Shown here piece by piece: positions 6,360-12,810 of a DNA stretch of 12,810 nt. The stretch is taken from positions 1 through 12,810 of the forward strand of contig JAJDXU010000019.1 in the NCBI GenBank assembly GCA_022823105.1. The letters are read 5' to 3'. This stretch comes from Dehalococcoidia bacterium (GTDB lineage: Bacteria > Chloroflexota > Dehalococcoidia > Lucifugimonadales > UBA3495). The notes beneath the pieces were generated by a model that was not told where the DNA came from, did not search any database, and saw nothing but the letters and a program-made list of their open reading frames with translations. Positions within the stretch are counted from its first letter, which is position 1, and each line of letters opens with the position of its first letter. Both the position numbers and the translations under genes were made by a program.

Positions 6360-7277
6360 ATGTTAGAGCAACAGAGATCTGAAGGGTCAGCAGTGACCCG
6401 TGCAGGAGTCAATGTCGCAGATTGGGGCCAGGACGTCAGAACCGGACTAGTGCGCTTCTGCCGGAGCAAGCCCCTGGGGGCTGCGGGCGGAGTAATCACC
6501 ATTCTGCTCATCATAATGGCCATCCTGGCCAACGTCATTGCCCCCTATCAACCCAAGGAGAGCCTGGGCAGGGAGAATGTCCACCTGTCACCGCAGCAAG
6601 GCCACATAATGGGTACCGACCACGCCGGGCGGGACGTGTTGAGCCGGGTAATCCACGGGGCCCGCATCTCACTGTACGTAGGCTTCGGCAGCGTGGTGGT
6701 GGGGATTGCCCTGGGGTTCATCCTGGCGGTGCTCACCACCTACGCGGGCGGCGTCATAGACCTCTCTTTCCAGAGGTTGGTGGACTCGCTGATGGCCTTG
6801 CCTGGCCTCATAATCGCCCTGGCAATTGTGGCGGTGCTGGGGTCATCCCTGCAAAACGTCATGATCGCCATCGTAATCGGGATGCTGGCGCCTGTGATTC
6901 GAACCGTGCGCTCCCAGGTGCTCATCACCAAAGAGCTGGACTACATACTGGCGGCCCGGGCCATCGGCGCATCTCCCTTGCGCCTGGTTTTCAGGCACAT
7001 CACCCCCAATTGCATGGCGATAGCCCTGGTGATAGCCACCTACTACCTGGGGCTGGCGATAACCATCGAGGCGTCCCTCAGCTTCCTGGGGGTAGGAGTT
7101 CCTCCGGACGTCCCCAGTTGGGGTGGGATGTTGAGGCGGGCCGCCGAGGAGCACGTGAGGACGGCCCCCTGGGTCGCCATGTTCCCGGGACTAGCCATCT
7201 TCATCGTGGTGTTCGGGTTCAACCTGCTGGGCGATGCCCTGCGGGACGTGTGGGACCCGAAGTTGAGGGGGAGGTAG
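6360..7277 (+). CDS. ABC transporter permease, DppC/OppC type
   Basis: The second channel subunit, 305 residues. A short cytoplasmic N-terminus is followed by a first membrane helix (GGVITILLIIMAILANVIAPYQP) and the family motif GTDHAGRDVLSRVIHGARISL. Further helices follow, and the EAA loop starts at D194 (DYILAARAIGASPLRLVFRH). SFLGVGVPPDVPSWGGML near the end is highly characteristic of DppC-like proteins. It would pair with the upstream DppB-like subunit. The ribosome binding site before ATG 6360 is weak; a GTG at 6393 is a possible later start. The 83-base gap from the first permease holds a 6-bp hairpin (6319-6324 with 6337-6342) just before the start. No dppD- or dppF-like ATPase gene follows; the operon appears to end here at a hairpin. 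Confidence 0.95.
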   Translation: MLEQQRSEGSAVTRAGVNVADWGQDVRTGLVRFCRSKPLGAAGGVITILLIIMAILANVIAPYQPKESLGRENVHLSPQQGHIMGTDHAGRDVLSRVIHGARISLYVGFGSVVVGIALGFILAVLTTYAGGVIDLSFQRLVDSLMALPGLIIALAIVAVLGSSLQNVMIAIVIGMLAPVIRTVRSQVLITKELDYILAARAIGASPLRLVFRHITPNCMAIALVIATYYLGLAITIEASLSFLGVGVPPDVPSWGGMLRRAAEEHVRTAPWVAMFPGLAIFIVVFGFNLLGDALRDVWDPKLRGR

Positions 7278-7302
7278 GATTCATACCCCTTCCAACCACC
7301 TG

Positions 7303-7337
7303 ATCCAGGGCGCGGGCTAGATGCCGGCGCCCTGGAT
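7303..7337 (+). terminator. Terminator-like hairpin after the importer operon
   Basis: ATCCAGGGCGC (7303-7313) pairs perfectly with GCGCCCTGGAT (7327-7337) across a 13-base loop, 25 bases after the second permease stop. Only a short TAGTTT follows, so intrinsic termination may be partial or Rho-assisted. The position marks the likely end of the transcript. Confidence 0.65.
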
Positions 7338-7914
7338 AGTTTCGGGAAGGAACTGGGTCAGCATATCCTTGAATCCCCGAAGGGTCGGTGATGAGTGCGC
7401 AGGAGGTAAACCGGTCTCTCACGGAATAGCAGTGCGATGTCCGAGAATTGGAACCGTGGCTCACTCCTGCGCCGACATCCCCTGCTGAGGGCGGGCAACA
7501 CGTACAGCTACGGATGCCGAGACCGCAGATCCCCGCCACGATGACTGAGCGATCAGTTCGATCAGGTCGCGTCCTGTTGACCGTACTGGCAGATGGCTGG
7601 CCCCCTGTTTCGCTGCTATCGTGACCGATCCCGGGGATCGGGACGCGGTTCGCACGGTCCCCTTGGTCAACGCCCACTGGAGCGGGGACTCGACGTCAGG
7701 CGGCAGGAAACCCTGCGCCAACCACGTTCATCGGCCCGATAATCGAGTTCCCCCGCGGCCAGGCGCGGGTAGCCCGGGTAGCGTAGTTCGGGTATCGCAT
7801 GAGGGAGCAGCGGGCCTGCGAGTCGCCGGAAAACGAAAACCGACATTGCCGGGCAGTCTTCCCTACGAAGTGCGTGGGGCCAAAGACCTGGCGCGTTCAA
7901 GGGCGACTCCGGTG
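7338..7914. other. Gene-poor region, no recognisable gene
   Basis: Nearly 600 bases between the importer terminator and the next promoter. Overlapping open frames on both strands, such as 7461-7721 on the minus strand, have no ribosome binding site and no domain I recognise. Two inverted repeats are visible: GCGCAGGAG (7397-7405) with CTCCTGCGC (7464-7472), and a tight palindrome at 7625-7641. The region could hold a decayed gene or a small RNA, but nothing in it can be named. Confidence 0.45.
7625..7641. repeat. Compact palindrome CCGATCCC-G-GGGATCGG
   Basis: An exact 8-bp inverted repeat around a single central base. The centre is too tight for an RNA hairpin, so it looks more like a dimeric-protein binding site or a chance palindrome. 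The nearest candidate promoter is about 280 bases downstream, so it is not an obvious operator. Confidence 0.4.
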
Positions 7915-7942
7915 TTTGAATTGTAGGTTCCTGGCGTACAAT
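7915..7942 (+). promoter_or_regulatory. Probable promoter of the Zn-ribbon/beta-propeller gene
   Basis: A good -10 box TACAAT (7937-7942, five of six consensus bases) lies 15-16 bases after a weak -35 (TTTGAA/TTGAAT, 7915-7921). The predicted leader is about 105 bases long, with a T-run at 7973-7978. Confidence 0.5.
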
Positions 7943-8054
7943 AGACCGGGACGCTACCATTTCCCTTTTTTGGCCCTTTGCGAGGCTATTCCGGAGATGA
8001 AGCGGAAGGTCTGCTGGAGCCGGCAGTAGAACCATCATCGGTCGAGGGGTTGCC

Positions 8055-9464
8055 ATGGAACAAGTCCGAGTGTGCCGTTTCTGTGGTCACATTGAGGCGG
8101 CGCCCGGTTCGGAAAGGTGCGACAACTGTGAAGCCTTTTCGGGCATGATATCCGTTCCCCGCGCGGAGGCAGAGCGGCTGTCCCGCAGCCGTAAATTCGA
8201 CTTTCTCCGCAGCCGCCTGCTCATACCGGGGATTGCGCTGGCAGTTACCGCGCTCCTGGCCTTCTGGGTATCCTGGAACTACCTGGGACTGGCTCCCAAC
8301 CCTCCTGTTGCCTCCACAGACGTTGCGCCGACCCTGGACCCCGGGGACTGGCCGCAGACGAGGCGCACGGTGGAAGGCGCCGGGTTCACCCCAAACCCTG
8401 TTCCATACCCCCATGAGATCAGGTGGTCCTACAATTCAGGCGGCCCCCTGCTCAACGCGCCGGCCGTGGCGGGCAATCTGGTTTACCTTACTACGGACAC
8501 GGGCAAGCTCGTCGCGCTGGACCGGGCAACGGGCCTGCCGGTTTGGGAGCATTCCACGGGCTTTCCTTCAAGCTCCACCCCCGCCGTGGCCGGGGACTTG
8601 GTGGTTTACGCTGTCCGGCCAGGCCGGATACTGGCCCTGGATGCGATGACGGGAGCCCTGCAGTGGGAAAGGGACATGGGAAACCCCATCCTGGCTTCCC
8701 CCGTTGTCCGCGATGGCACCGTGTACATCGGCGTGGGAGACTACAAGCTTTACGCCCTGGATATTGCCAGCGGAGTTGTGCTGTGGAGCTTCACCACCGA
8801 TGACTGGGTGATCGCGGCAGTCTGCCTTGCCGACAACGCTCTCATAGTGGTCTCCAAGGACAACTTGCTCCATGTGGTGGACACTGATACTGGCCGGCGG
8901 CGCCTGGAGTATGACACCGGCAGGGCCAGGCAAATCCTGGGCGGCCCGGCTACACAGGATGACCTGGTGTACGTCGGATCCCAGAAGGGCCGCGTGTGGG
9001 CCATAAACTGGCGGGCGCGATCCCTGCCCTGGGACCGCTTCGCCCTTTTCTGGAAGACCACCTTTCACGTTTGGGGCTGGCTGACCGATCCGCCGTCGCA
9101 GCGGGGCAGCGTATGGGGGGCCCAGGTCGAAGGCGACGTAGCCCAATCTCCGGCTCTCGCGGGCGGCAGAGTTTACGTTGCCAGCGTCTCGGGCGTGGTC
9201 TCTGCTTTGGAGGCATCCTCGGGAGAGGCGCTGTGGGAAACAGCCTTGGGGAGTCCGGTGACCACTGCCCCAACCGTGGCGGGATCCACCGTCCTGGTCG
9301 GCACGGAATCAGGTATGGTCGCCGGCCTGGACGCCCGCAACGGGCGGTTGTCGTGGCGATTCGAGACGGGAGGCAAGATAACCGGCAATCCTGTGGTGGC
9401 CGCGTCAACCCTGTATGTCGTCTCCCATGACGGCAACCTCTACGCATTGGAAGCCGTTCCCTGA
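8055..9464 (+). CDS. Zn-ribbon, single-TM, PQQ-type beta-propeller protein
   Basis: A 469-residue protein with three parts. Residues 7-25 form a Zn-ribbon (C7-x2-C10 ... C22-x2-C25). Residues 46-54 are basic (RKFDFLRSR) and precede one membrane helix at about 55-75, so the N-terminus should be inside. The rest lies outside and starts with a DWPQTRRT string typical of PQQ-propeller families. Eight repeats of about 40 residues follow, each reading roughly 'G..VY....G.L.ALD..TG...W', for example LVALDRATGLPVWE, LYALDIASGVVLWSF and LYALEAVP at the C-terminus. This fits an eight-bladed propeller related to PQQ dehydrogenases and BamB. No partner dehydrogenase domain or cytochrome is present, so a structural or scaffold role is as likely as cofactor binding. 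The start is set by GAGGGG (8044-8049), five bases upstream. The gene is transcribed alone. The architecture is clear; the function is unknown. Confidence 0.85.
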   Translation: MEQVRVCRFCGHIEAAPGSERCDNCEAFSGMISVPRAEAERLSRSRKFDFLRSRLLIPGIALAVTALLAFWVSWNYLGLAPNPPVASTDVAPTLDPGDWPQTRRTVEGAGFTPNPVPYPHEIRWSYNSGGPLLNAPAVAGNLVYLTTDTGKLVALDRATGLPVWEHSTGFPSSSTPAVAGDLVVYAVRPGRILALDAMTGALQWERDMGNPILASPVVRDGTVYIGVGDYKLYALDIASGVVLWSFTTDDWVIAAVCLADNALIVVSKDNLLHVVDTDTGRRRLEYDTGRARQILGGPATQDDLVYVGSQKGRVWAINWRARSLPWDRFALFWKTTFHVWGWLTDPPSQRGSVWGAQVEGDVAQSPALAGGRVYVASVSGVVSALEASSGEALWETALGSPVTTAPTVAGSTVLVGTESGMVAGLDARNGRLSWRFETGGKITGNPVVAASTLYVVSHDGNLYALEAVP

Positions 9465-9473
9465 CATCACAAC

Positions 9474-9500
9474 GACGGTTGGCATGGCGGGACGGTTGGC
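9474..9500. repeat. Direct repeat GACGGTTGGC, two copies
   Basis: GACGGTTGGC occurs at 9474-9483 and 9491-9500, shortly after the propeller gene stop. It lies between two genes and has no evident function. The gap from 9465 to 9632 otherwise shows no gene or clear terminator. Confidence 0.45.
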
Positions 9501-9632
9501 GGGTCAGCGCAGGCCATGGGCGCGAGGTAATCTTGTGGATGCGGCGGCTTCAGGGACAGCGTGTGGGGGCGGGAGTTCGCCAATGCCAACCCTGCCGGAG
9601 TCGCTATACCGCGCTCCTCATGCCTCGTCCGG

Positions 9633-9641
9633 TGCTACAAT
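9633..9641 (+). promoter_or_regulatory. Extended -10 promoter giving a near-leaderless CoA-transferase mRNA
   Basis: TG-C-TACAAT forms an extended -10 element: TG at 9633-9634 and TACAAT at 9636-9641. No convincing -35 box lies 17 bases upstream, as is usual for extended -10 promoters. Transcription would begin at about 9648-9651, on or next to the start codon at 9651, which explains why no ribosome binding site is visible. Confidence 0.55.
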
Positions 9642-9650
9642 GCGGCCCGC

Positions 9651-10877
9651 ATGACGACGCTTGATGAACACGCAAACACGGAACAGTCCCGCCCACTGAG
9701 CGACTGCCGGATCCTGGATTTGTCTGGCCCGATGGGGGTGTACTGTGGGAAGCTGATGGCCGACATGGGCGCCGATGTGATCAAGGTCGAGCCGCCGGGC
9801 GGCGACCCAATGCGCGACATCGGCCCGTTCGTCGGCGGGCGGCCCGGACCAGGGCGCAGCCTGTATTGGCTCCACTTCAACACCAACAAGCGCAGCGTTA
9901 CCCTGGACATCGGCACACCCGACGGAGCGGCCGCGCTGCGCCGGCTAGTCATGGCGTCCGACGCGCTGCTGGAAACCGGCCCGCCGGGATACATGGAATC
10001 GCTGGGTCTGGGATACGAGAGCCTGGCGGCAGAATCGCCCGGGTTGGTGTACGCATCCGTCACCCCGTTCGGGCAGACGGGGCCGTACCGCGACTTCAAG
10101 GCGTCGGACCTGGTGGGATTCGCCATGGGCGGATACATGTACGTGACCGGCTGGCCCGATACGCCGCCCAACAAGTTGTGGGGGTCGCAGGCATACCACA
10201 CGGCGTCCAACCGCGCGTACATTGCCATCCTGCTGGCCCTGTACCACCGGATGATGACCGGAGAGGGACAGTACATCGACGTGTCCATGCAGGAGGCAGT
10301 GGCGGCCACCACGGAGCACGTCAACACGACCTACAACTACACGGGCGAGTCGGCGGAGCGCTGCGGGTTCCGACACGGTGGGCAGTTCGTCGCCACCTGG
10401 AAATGCAAGGACGGCTACGCCAGCATCACCACCAACACACGAGCGGCGTGGGACGACCTGCGGGCCTGGATGGACCGGGACGGCATGGCCGGCGACCTGA
10501 TGGACGCGCAGTACGACGACCACTTCGTGCTGCGAGGCGAGCACTCGGCGCACATCGAGGAACTGGTCCAGGCCTGGGCCATGCTGCACACGCGGCAGGA
10601 GATCACCGAGTTCGGCCAGTCCAACCACCACCCGTGGGGTCCCGCTGCCACCGCCGATGAGATCCTTACCAACGAGCAACTATGGGGCCGGGGATACCTG
10701 ACGGCGGTTGAAGCGCCGGATGGCCTGTCGATGGTGTACCCGGGCGACCCGTACCGACTGGCGGAGTTTCCACTCCCGATGCGTCGGGCAGCACCGGCGC
10801 CGGGGGAGCACAACGCCGAGGTGCTGGGCGACATGCTGGGGCTGTCTGATGCGGAGATTGAACGTCTCACGGCCTGA
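9651..10877 (+). CDS. Family III (CaiB/BaiF) CoA-transferase subunit lacking the catalytic aspartate
   Basis: A 408-residue member of the family that moves CoA between carboxylic acids. The family N-terminus is clear: LSDCRILDLSGPMG, then LMADMGADVIKVEPPGGDPMR at about 35-55. YASVTPFGQTGPY and the helix/strand string LALYHRMMTGEGQYIDVSMQEAV also match, and a glycine loop follows (HGGQF). At the position where active enzymes carry the nucleophilic Asp (Asp169 in formyl-CoA transferase), counting back from the LALYHR anchor gives Y182, followed by H183, so the acyl-CoA aspartyl chemistry should not occur here. ATG 9651 is preferred to a GTG 90 bases upstream because the extra 30 residues do not resemble the family and the promoter falls inside them. 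The next CoA-transferase starts 6 bases after the stop, so the two are probably subunits of one complex. The substrates are unknown. Confidence 0.92.
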   Translation: MTTLDEHANTEQSRPLSDCRILDLSGPMGVYCGKLMADMGADVIKVEPPGGDPMRDIGPFVGGRPGPGRSLYWLHFNTNKRSVTLDIGTPDGAAALRRLVMASDALLETGPPGYMESLGLGYESLAAESPGLVYASVTPFGQTGPYRDFKASDLVGFAMGGYMYVTGWPDTPPNKLWGSQAYHTASNRAYIAILLALYHRMMTGEGQYIDVSMQEAVAATTEHVNTTYNYTGESAERCGFRHGGQFVATWKCKDGYASITTNTRAAWDDLRAWMDRDGMAGDLMDAQYDDHFVLRGEHSAHIEELVQAWAMLHTRQEITEFGQSNHHPWGPAATADEILTNEQLWGRGYLTAVEAPDGLSMVYPGDPYRLAEFPLPMRRAAPAPGEHNAEVLGDMLGLSDAEIERLTA

Positions 10878-10883
10878 GGTTGG

Positions 10884-12119
10884 ATGGACATGAACGCTGA
10901 TTCTGGGCAGACCGGCCTCGCCCTGCGAGGCATCCGCGTGCTGGATTTCACGTGGATTCACGCCGGGCCCTCGGCCACTCGTATTCTCTCCGACCAGGGC
11001 GCAGAGGTCATCAAGGTCGAGTCCAACAACGCCCTGTCCGTCGTGGGCGGCCCTGCATCCGCCACCGCCCGCGGACTCGGGCAGCGACACAACTGGAACG
11101 CCGGCAAGCTGTCCATATCGCTGAACATGAAGACGCCCCAGGGCATTGACATCGCCAAACGGCTGGCGGCGGTGTCCGACGTGGTGGCGGAGAACTTCAG
11201 CGGGCGGGTGATGCCGTCGTGGGGTATGGATTACGAATCCATACGGGCCATCAATCCCGGCATCATCATGCTGAGCATGTCCGGATTTGGCCGCACTGGG
11301 CCGTGGAAGGACCGGGTCAGCTACGGCCAGACGCTCCAGGCCTGGTCGGGGTTCACCCAGCTGACCGGGTTCCCGGACGCCGACCCCAGCGGGCCGGCCA
11401 GCGCGTACAGCGACGCCACCGGCGGCATGGCCGGCGCGCAGGCGGTGTTGCTCGCCCTGATGCACCGGGCCAGGACGGGGCGCGGCCAATGGCTGGACGT
11501 CTCCCAGTTCGAGTCCCTGTCTTCGCTGCTGGACACGCTGGTGCTGGACATGAGCGTGAACGGACCCGCAGCGGTTTCGGAGCGCACGGGCAATCGCATG
11601 GCGCATGGGGGCGGCGCTCCCCACGGCGCATATCGCTGTTTGGGCGAAGACCGTTGGGTGGTCATCACCATCTTCACCGACGAGGAATGGCGGGCGTCCG
11701 CGAACGTCATGGGCAATCCTGAATGGGCGGACGAACCACGGTTCGCCACGTGCGAGGCCCGTGAGCGAAACGCCGACGCGCTGGACGCCTGCGTTGAGTC
11801 GTGGACAATCCGGCACACCGCCGAGGACGTGATGGGTATGCTGCAGGCGGCGGGCGTCGCGGCCGGCGTGGTGCAGACCGGCGAGGATCTGTCGCGGGAT
11901 CCCCAATTGAAGGAGCGGGGGTTCTTCCGTCGCGTGCCCGACCACCAGGGCGAGTACCGGACCATCGAGAGCGCCCCCTACAAGCTGTCCCGCACCCCAG
12001 GCAACGTTACCCGAGGCGCGCCCGCCTTCGCGGCAGACATGACCTACGTGCTTCGGGAACTGCTGGGCATGACCGATGAAGAGGTCGAGGACTGCGCCAT
12101 CGCCGGCGCGTTCGACTGA
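10884..12119 (+). CDS. Family III (CaiB/BaiF) CoA-transferase with catalytic Asp
   Basis: A 411-residue protein with the full family III set: LRGIRVLDFTWIHAGPSATRILSDQGAEVIKVE at the N-terminus, SMSGFGRTGPW, the Q-A-W-S-G turn and LTGFPD. LALMHRARTGRGQWLDVSQFES follows, then the glycine loop HGGGAPHGAY. Aligned from the LALMHR anchor, D177 (in YSDATGGM) falls at the nucleophile position, so this subunit should form the acyl/CoA aspartyl intermediates. The start could be ATG 10884, or ATG 10890, which sits at a better distance from GAGGT (10876-10880); the difference is two residues. The 6-base gap after the preceding CoA-transferase implies translational coupling. Related enzymes transfer CoA to carnitine, oxalate, benzylsuccinate, malate or mesaconate; the sequence does not identify the substrate. 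Confidence 0.93.
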   Translation: MDMNADSGQTGLALRGIRVLDFTWIHAGPSATRILSDQGAEVIKVESNNALSVVGGPASATARGLGQRHNWNAGKLSISLNMKTPQGIDIAKRLAAVSDVVAENFSGRVMPSWGMDYESIRAINPGIIMLSMSGFGRTGPWKDRVSYGQTLQAWSGFTQLTGFPDADPSGPASAYSDATGGMAGAQAVLLALMHRARTGRGQWLDVSQFESLSSLLDTLVLDMSVNGPAAVSERTGNRMAHGGGAPHGAYRCLGEDRWVVITIFTDEEWRASANVMGNPEWADEPRFATCEARERNADALDACVESWTIRHTAEDVMGMLQAAGVAAGVVQTGEDLSRDPQLKERGFFRRVPDHQGEYRTIESAPYKLSRTPGNVTRGAPAFAADMTYVLRELLGMTDEEVEDCAIAGAFD

Positions 12120-12183
12120 GCGGAGCGGCCGCGAATTGCATCGCGAGATGGGCCCGGCAGGCAATCATGCGCCGCGCCGTGTT

Positions 12184-12192
12184 TGCTAGAAT
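12184..12192 (+). promoter_or_regulatory. Extended -10 promoter of the CapA-like gene
   Basis: TG-C-TAGAAT (TG at 12184-12185, TAGAAT at 12187-12192) is an extended -10 element without a matching -35 box. It closely resembles the element at 9633-9641: both read TGCTAnAATGC. The predicted leader is about 40 bases and contains a normal ribosome binding site. Confidence 0.55.
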
Positions 12193-12237
12193 GCCCACCA
12201 TCTGAATCACCTCGTCCCGACGCAACAAGGAGACGAC

Positions 12238-12810
12238 ATGACCTCGACGATTTATGCTGCCGAGCGCCGCGATATTTCCATCGCCGTGGGCGGCGACGCC
12301 ATGATCACCCGCCGGATGCAGGCCTTCCAGGAGCCGCGGTTCCTCAAGCTGGTGGAAATTCTGCGGGCGGCCGACGTGTCCCTGGTCAACCTGGAGATGC
12401 TGTTCCACGACTACGAGAGCACGTGGCAGTGGAGCGGCAACACCTACACCCGCTCCGATCCCAAGAACCTTGATGAGCTGAAGTGGATGGGCATCAACGC
12501 GGTGACCACCGCCAACAACCACTCCTTCGACTTTTCCGAGGGCGGCTTCCTGACCACGCTGGAGCACTGCCGCGAGGTCGACCTGCCCCACGCCGGCGGC
12601 GGCCGCAACCTGGACGAAGCCCGCTCTCCCGCCTACGTGGACTCAGCCCGTGGCCGGGTCGCCGTGATGAGCGCCACCAGCACCTTCAGCGAACAGTCCC
12701 GCGCCGGCGCGGGCCGACCCGATTTCGCCGGACGCCCGGGCGTCAACGCGCTGCGCCACGACATCACCCACCACGTGCAGCAGGACGTGTTCGACGCGTT
12801 GCGCAAGGCC
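12238..12810 (+). CDS. CapA-family metallophosphatase-like protein (partial, 3' end outside window)
   Basis: The first 191 codons of a protein of the bacterial capsule synthesis/PGA_cap family (CapA, PgsA), which has a calcineurin-like metallophosphatase fold. The characteristic blocks are present in order. IAVGGDAMITRRM (15-27) carries D20 as a likely metal ligand. SLVNLEMLFHDYE follows at about 48-60, then WMGINAVTTANNHSFDFSEGG (83-103) with the diagnostic N94-H95, and PHAGGGRN (117-124). No signal peptide is seen at the N-terminus, unlike secreted CapA proteins, so this may be a cytoplasmic relative. The start is supported by AAGGAGA (12227-12233) five bases upstream of the ATG. The frame is open to the window edge. 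Classic CapA acts in poly-gamma-glutamate capsule export, but many members of this family in other lineages have no known role, so the capsule function should not be assumed. It has its own promoter and is probably independent of the CoA-transferases. Confidence 0.88.
   Translation, partial: MTSTIYAAERRDISIAVGGDAMITRRMQAFQEPRFLKLVEILRAADVSLVNLEMLFHDYESTWQWSGNTYTRSDPKNLDELKWMGINAVTTANNHSFDFSEGGFLTTLEHCREVDLPHAGGGRNLDEARSPAYVDSARGRVAVMSATSTFSEQSRAGAGRPDFAGRPGVNALRHDITHHVQQDVFDALRKA

Noticed and set aside
7461..7721. Minus-strand frame of 86 codons that might be a transposase remnant
   Set aside because: No catalytic motif, inverted ends or family resemblance could be seen; left as unexplained spacer.
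9561..9650. 30-residue N-terminal extension of the first CoA-transferase from GTG 9561
   Set aside because: It does not resemble the family N-terminus and would include the promoter; ATG 9651 fits better.
12130..12145. Small hairpin CGCGA/TCGCG after the second CoA-transferase
   Set aside because: It has only five base pairs and no T-run, too weak to call a terminator.
10680..12164. 494-codon minus-strand open frame opposite the second CoA-transferase
   Set aside because: It is antisense to a well-supported CoA-transferase with all family motifs; the composition is that of a shadow frame.

Overview
The window looks like a GC-rich bacterial chromosome in which every recognisable gene lies on the + strand. 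The gene set suggests a Chloroflexota bacterium, possibly of the SAR202/Dehalococcoidia type. The hints are a solute-binding lipoprotein with a valine/glutamate-rich linker, neighbouring family III CoA-transferases, a Zn-ribbon/beta-propeller membrane protein, and dispersed palindromes carrying GTCATT/AATGAC ends. The taxonomic call is an inference from gene style, not from a marker gene.

Layout. Positions 1-110 hold a palindromic repeat. It is followed by a likely promoter and two tRNA genes, tRNA-Ala(CGC) and tRNA-Arg(CCT). A stand-alone cytochrome P450 (573-2003) follows, with the overall design of eukaryotic-type class E P450s but no membrane anchor. About 1.2 kb without a credible gene (2004-3219) carries two related palindromes and several short direct repeats, and ends in a promoter. 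Next is a peptide/nickel-type ABC importer operon: a lipoprotein binding protein (3220-5109), an intercistronic hairpin, and two permeases (5317-6276 and 6360-7277), closed by a terminator-like hairpin. No ATPase genes accompany it. A second gene-poor stretch (7338-8054) precedes a membrane-anchored protein with a cytoplasmic Zn-ribbon and an external PQQ-type eight-repeat beta-propeller (8055-9464). Two family III (CaiB/BaiF) CoA-transferases 6 bases apart (9651-10877 and 10884-12119) form a translationally coupled pair. The window ends inside a CapA-like metallophosphatase gene (from 12238) that has its own promoter.

How the genes work together. The importer would capture a peptide-like or other organic solute outside the cell and pass it through the DppB/DppC-like channel, using ATPases encoded elsewhere. 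The CoA-transferase pair would activate an organic acid by moving CoA from a donor. Only the second subunit keeps the aspartate expected to carry the CoA thioester, so the pair may be one heteromeric enzyme. The P450 would oxidise a hydrophobic substrate using unlinked redox partners. Nothing in the sequence ties these units to one pathway. They read as separate transcription units of a heterotroph that degrades organic matter. I found no CRISPR array, phage gene or intact transposase.
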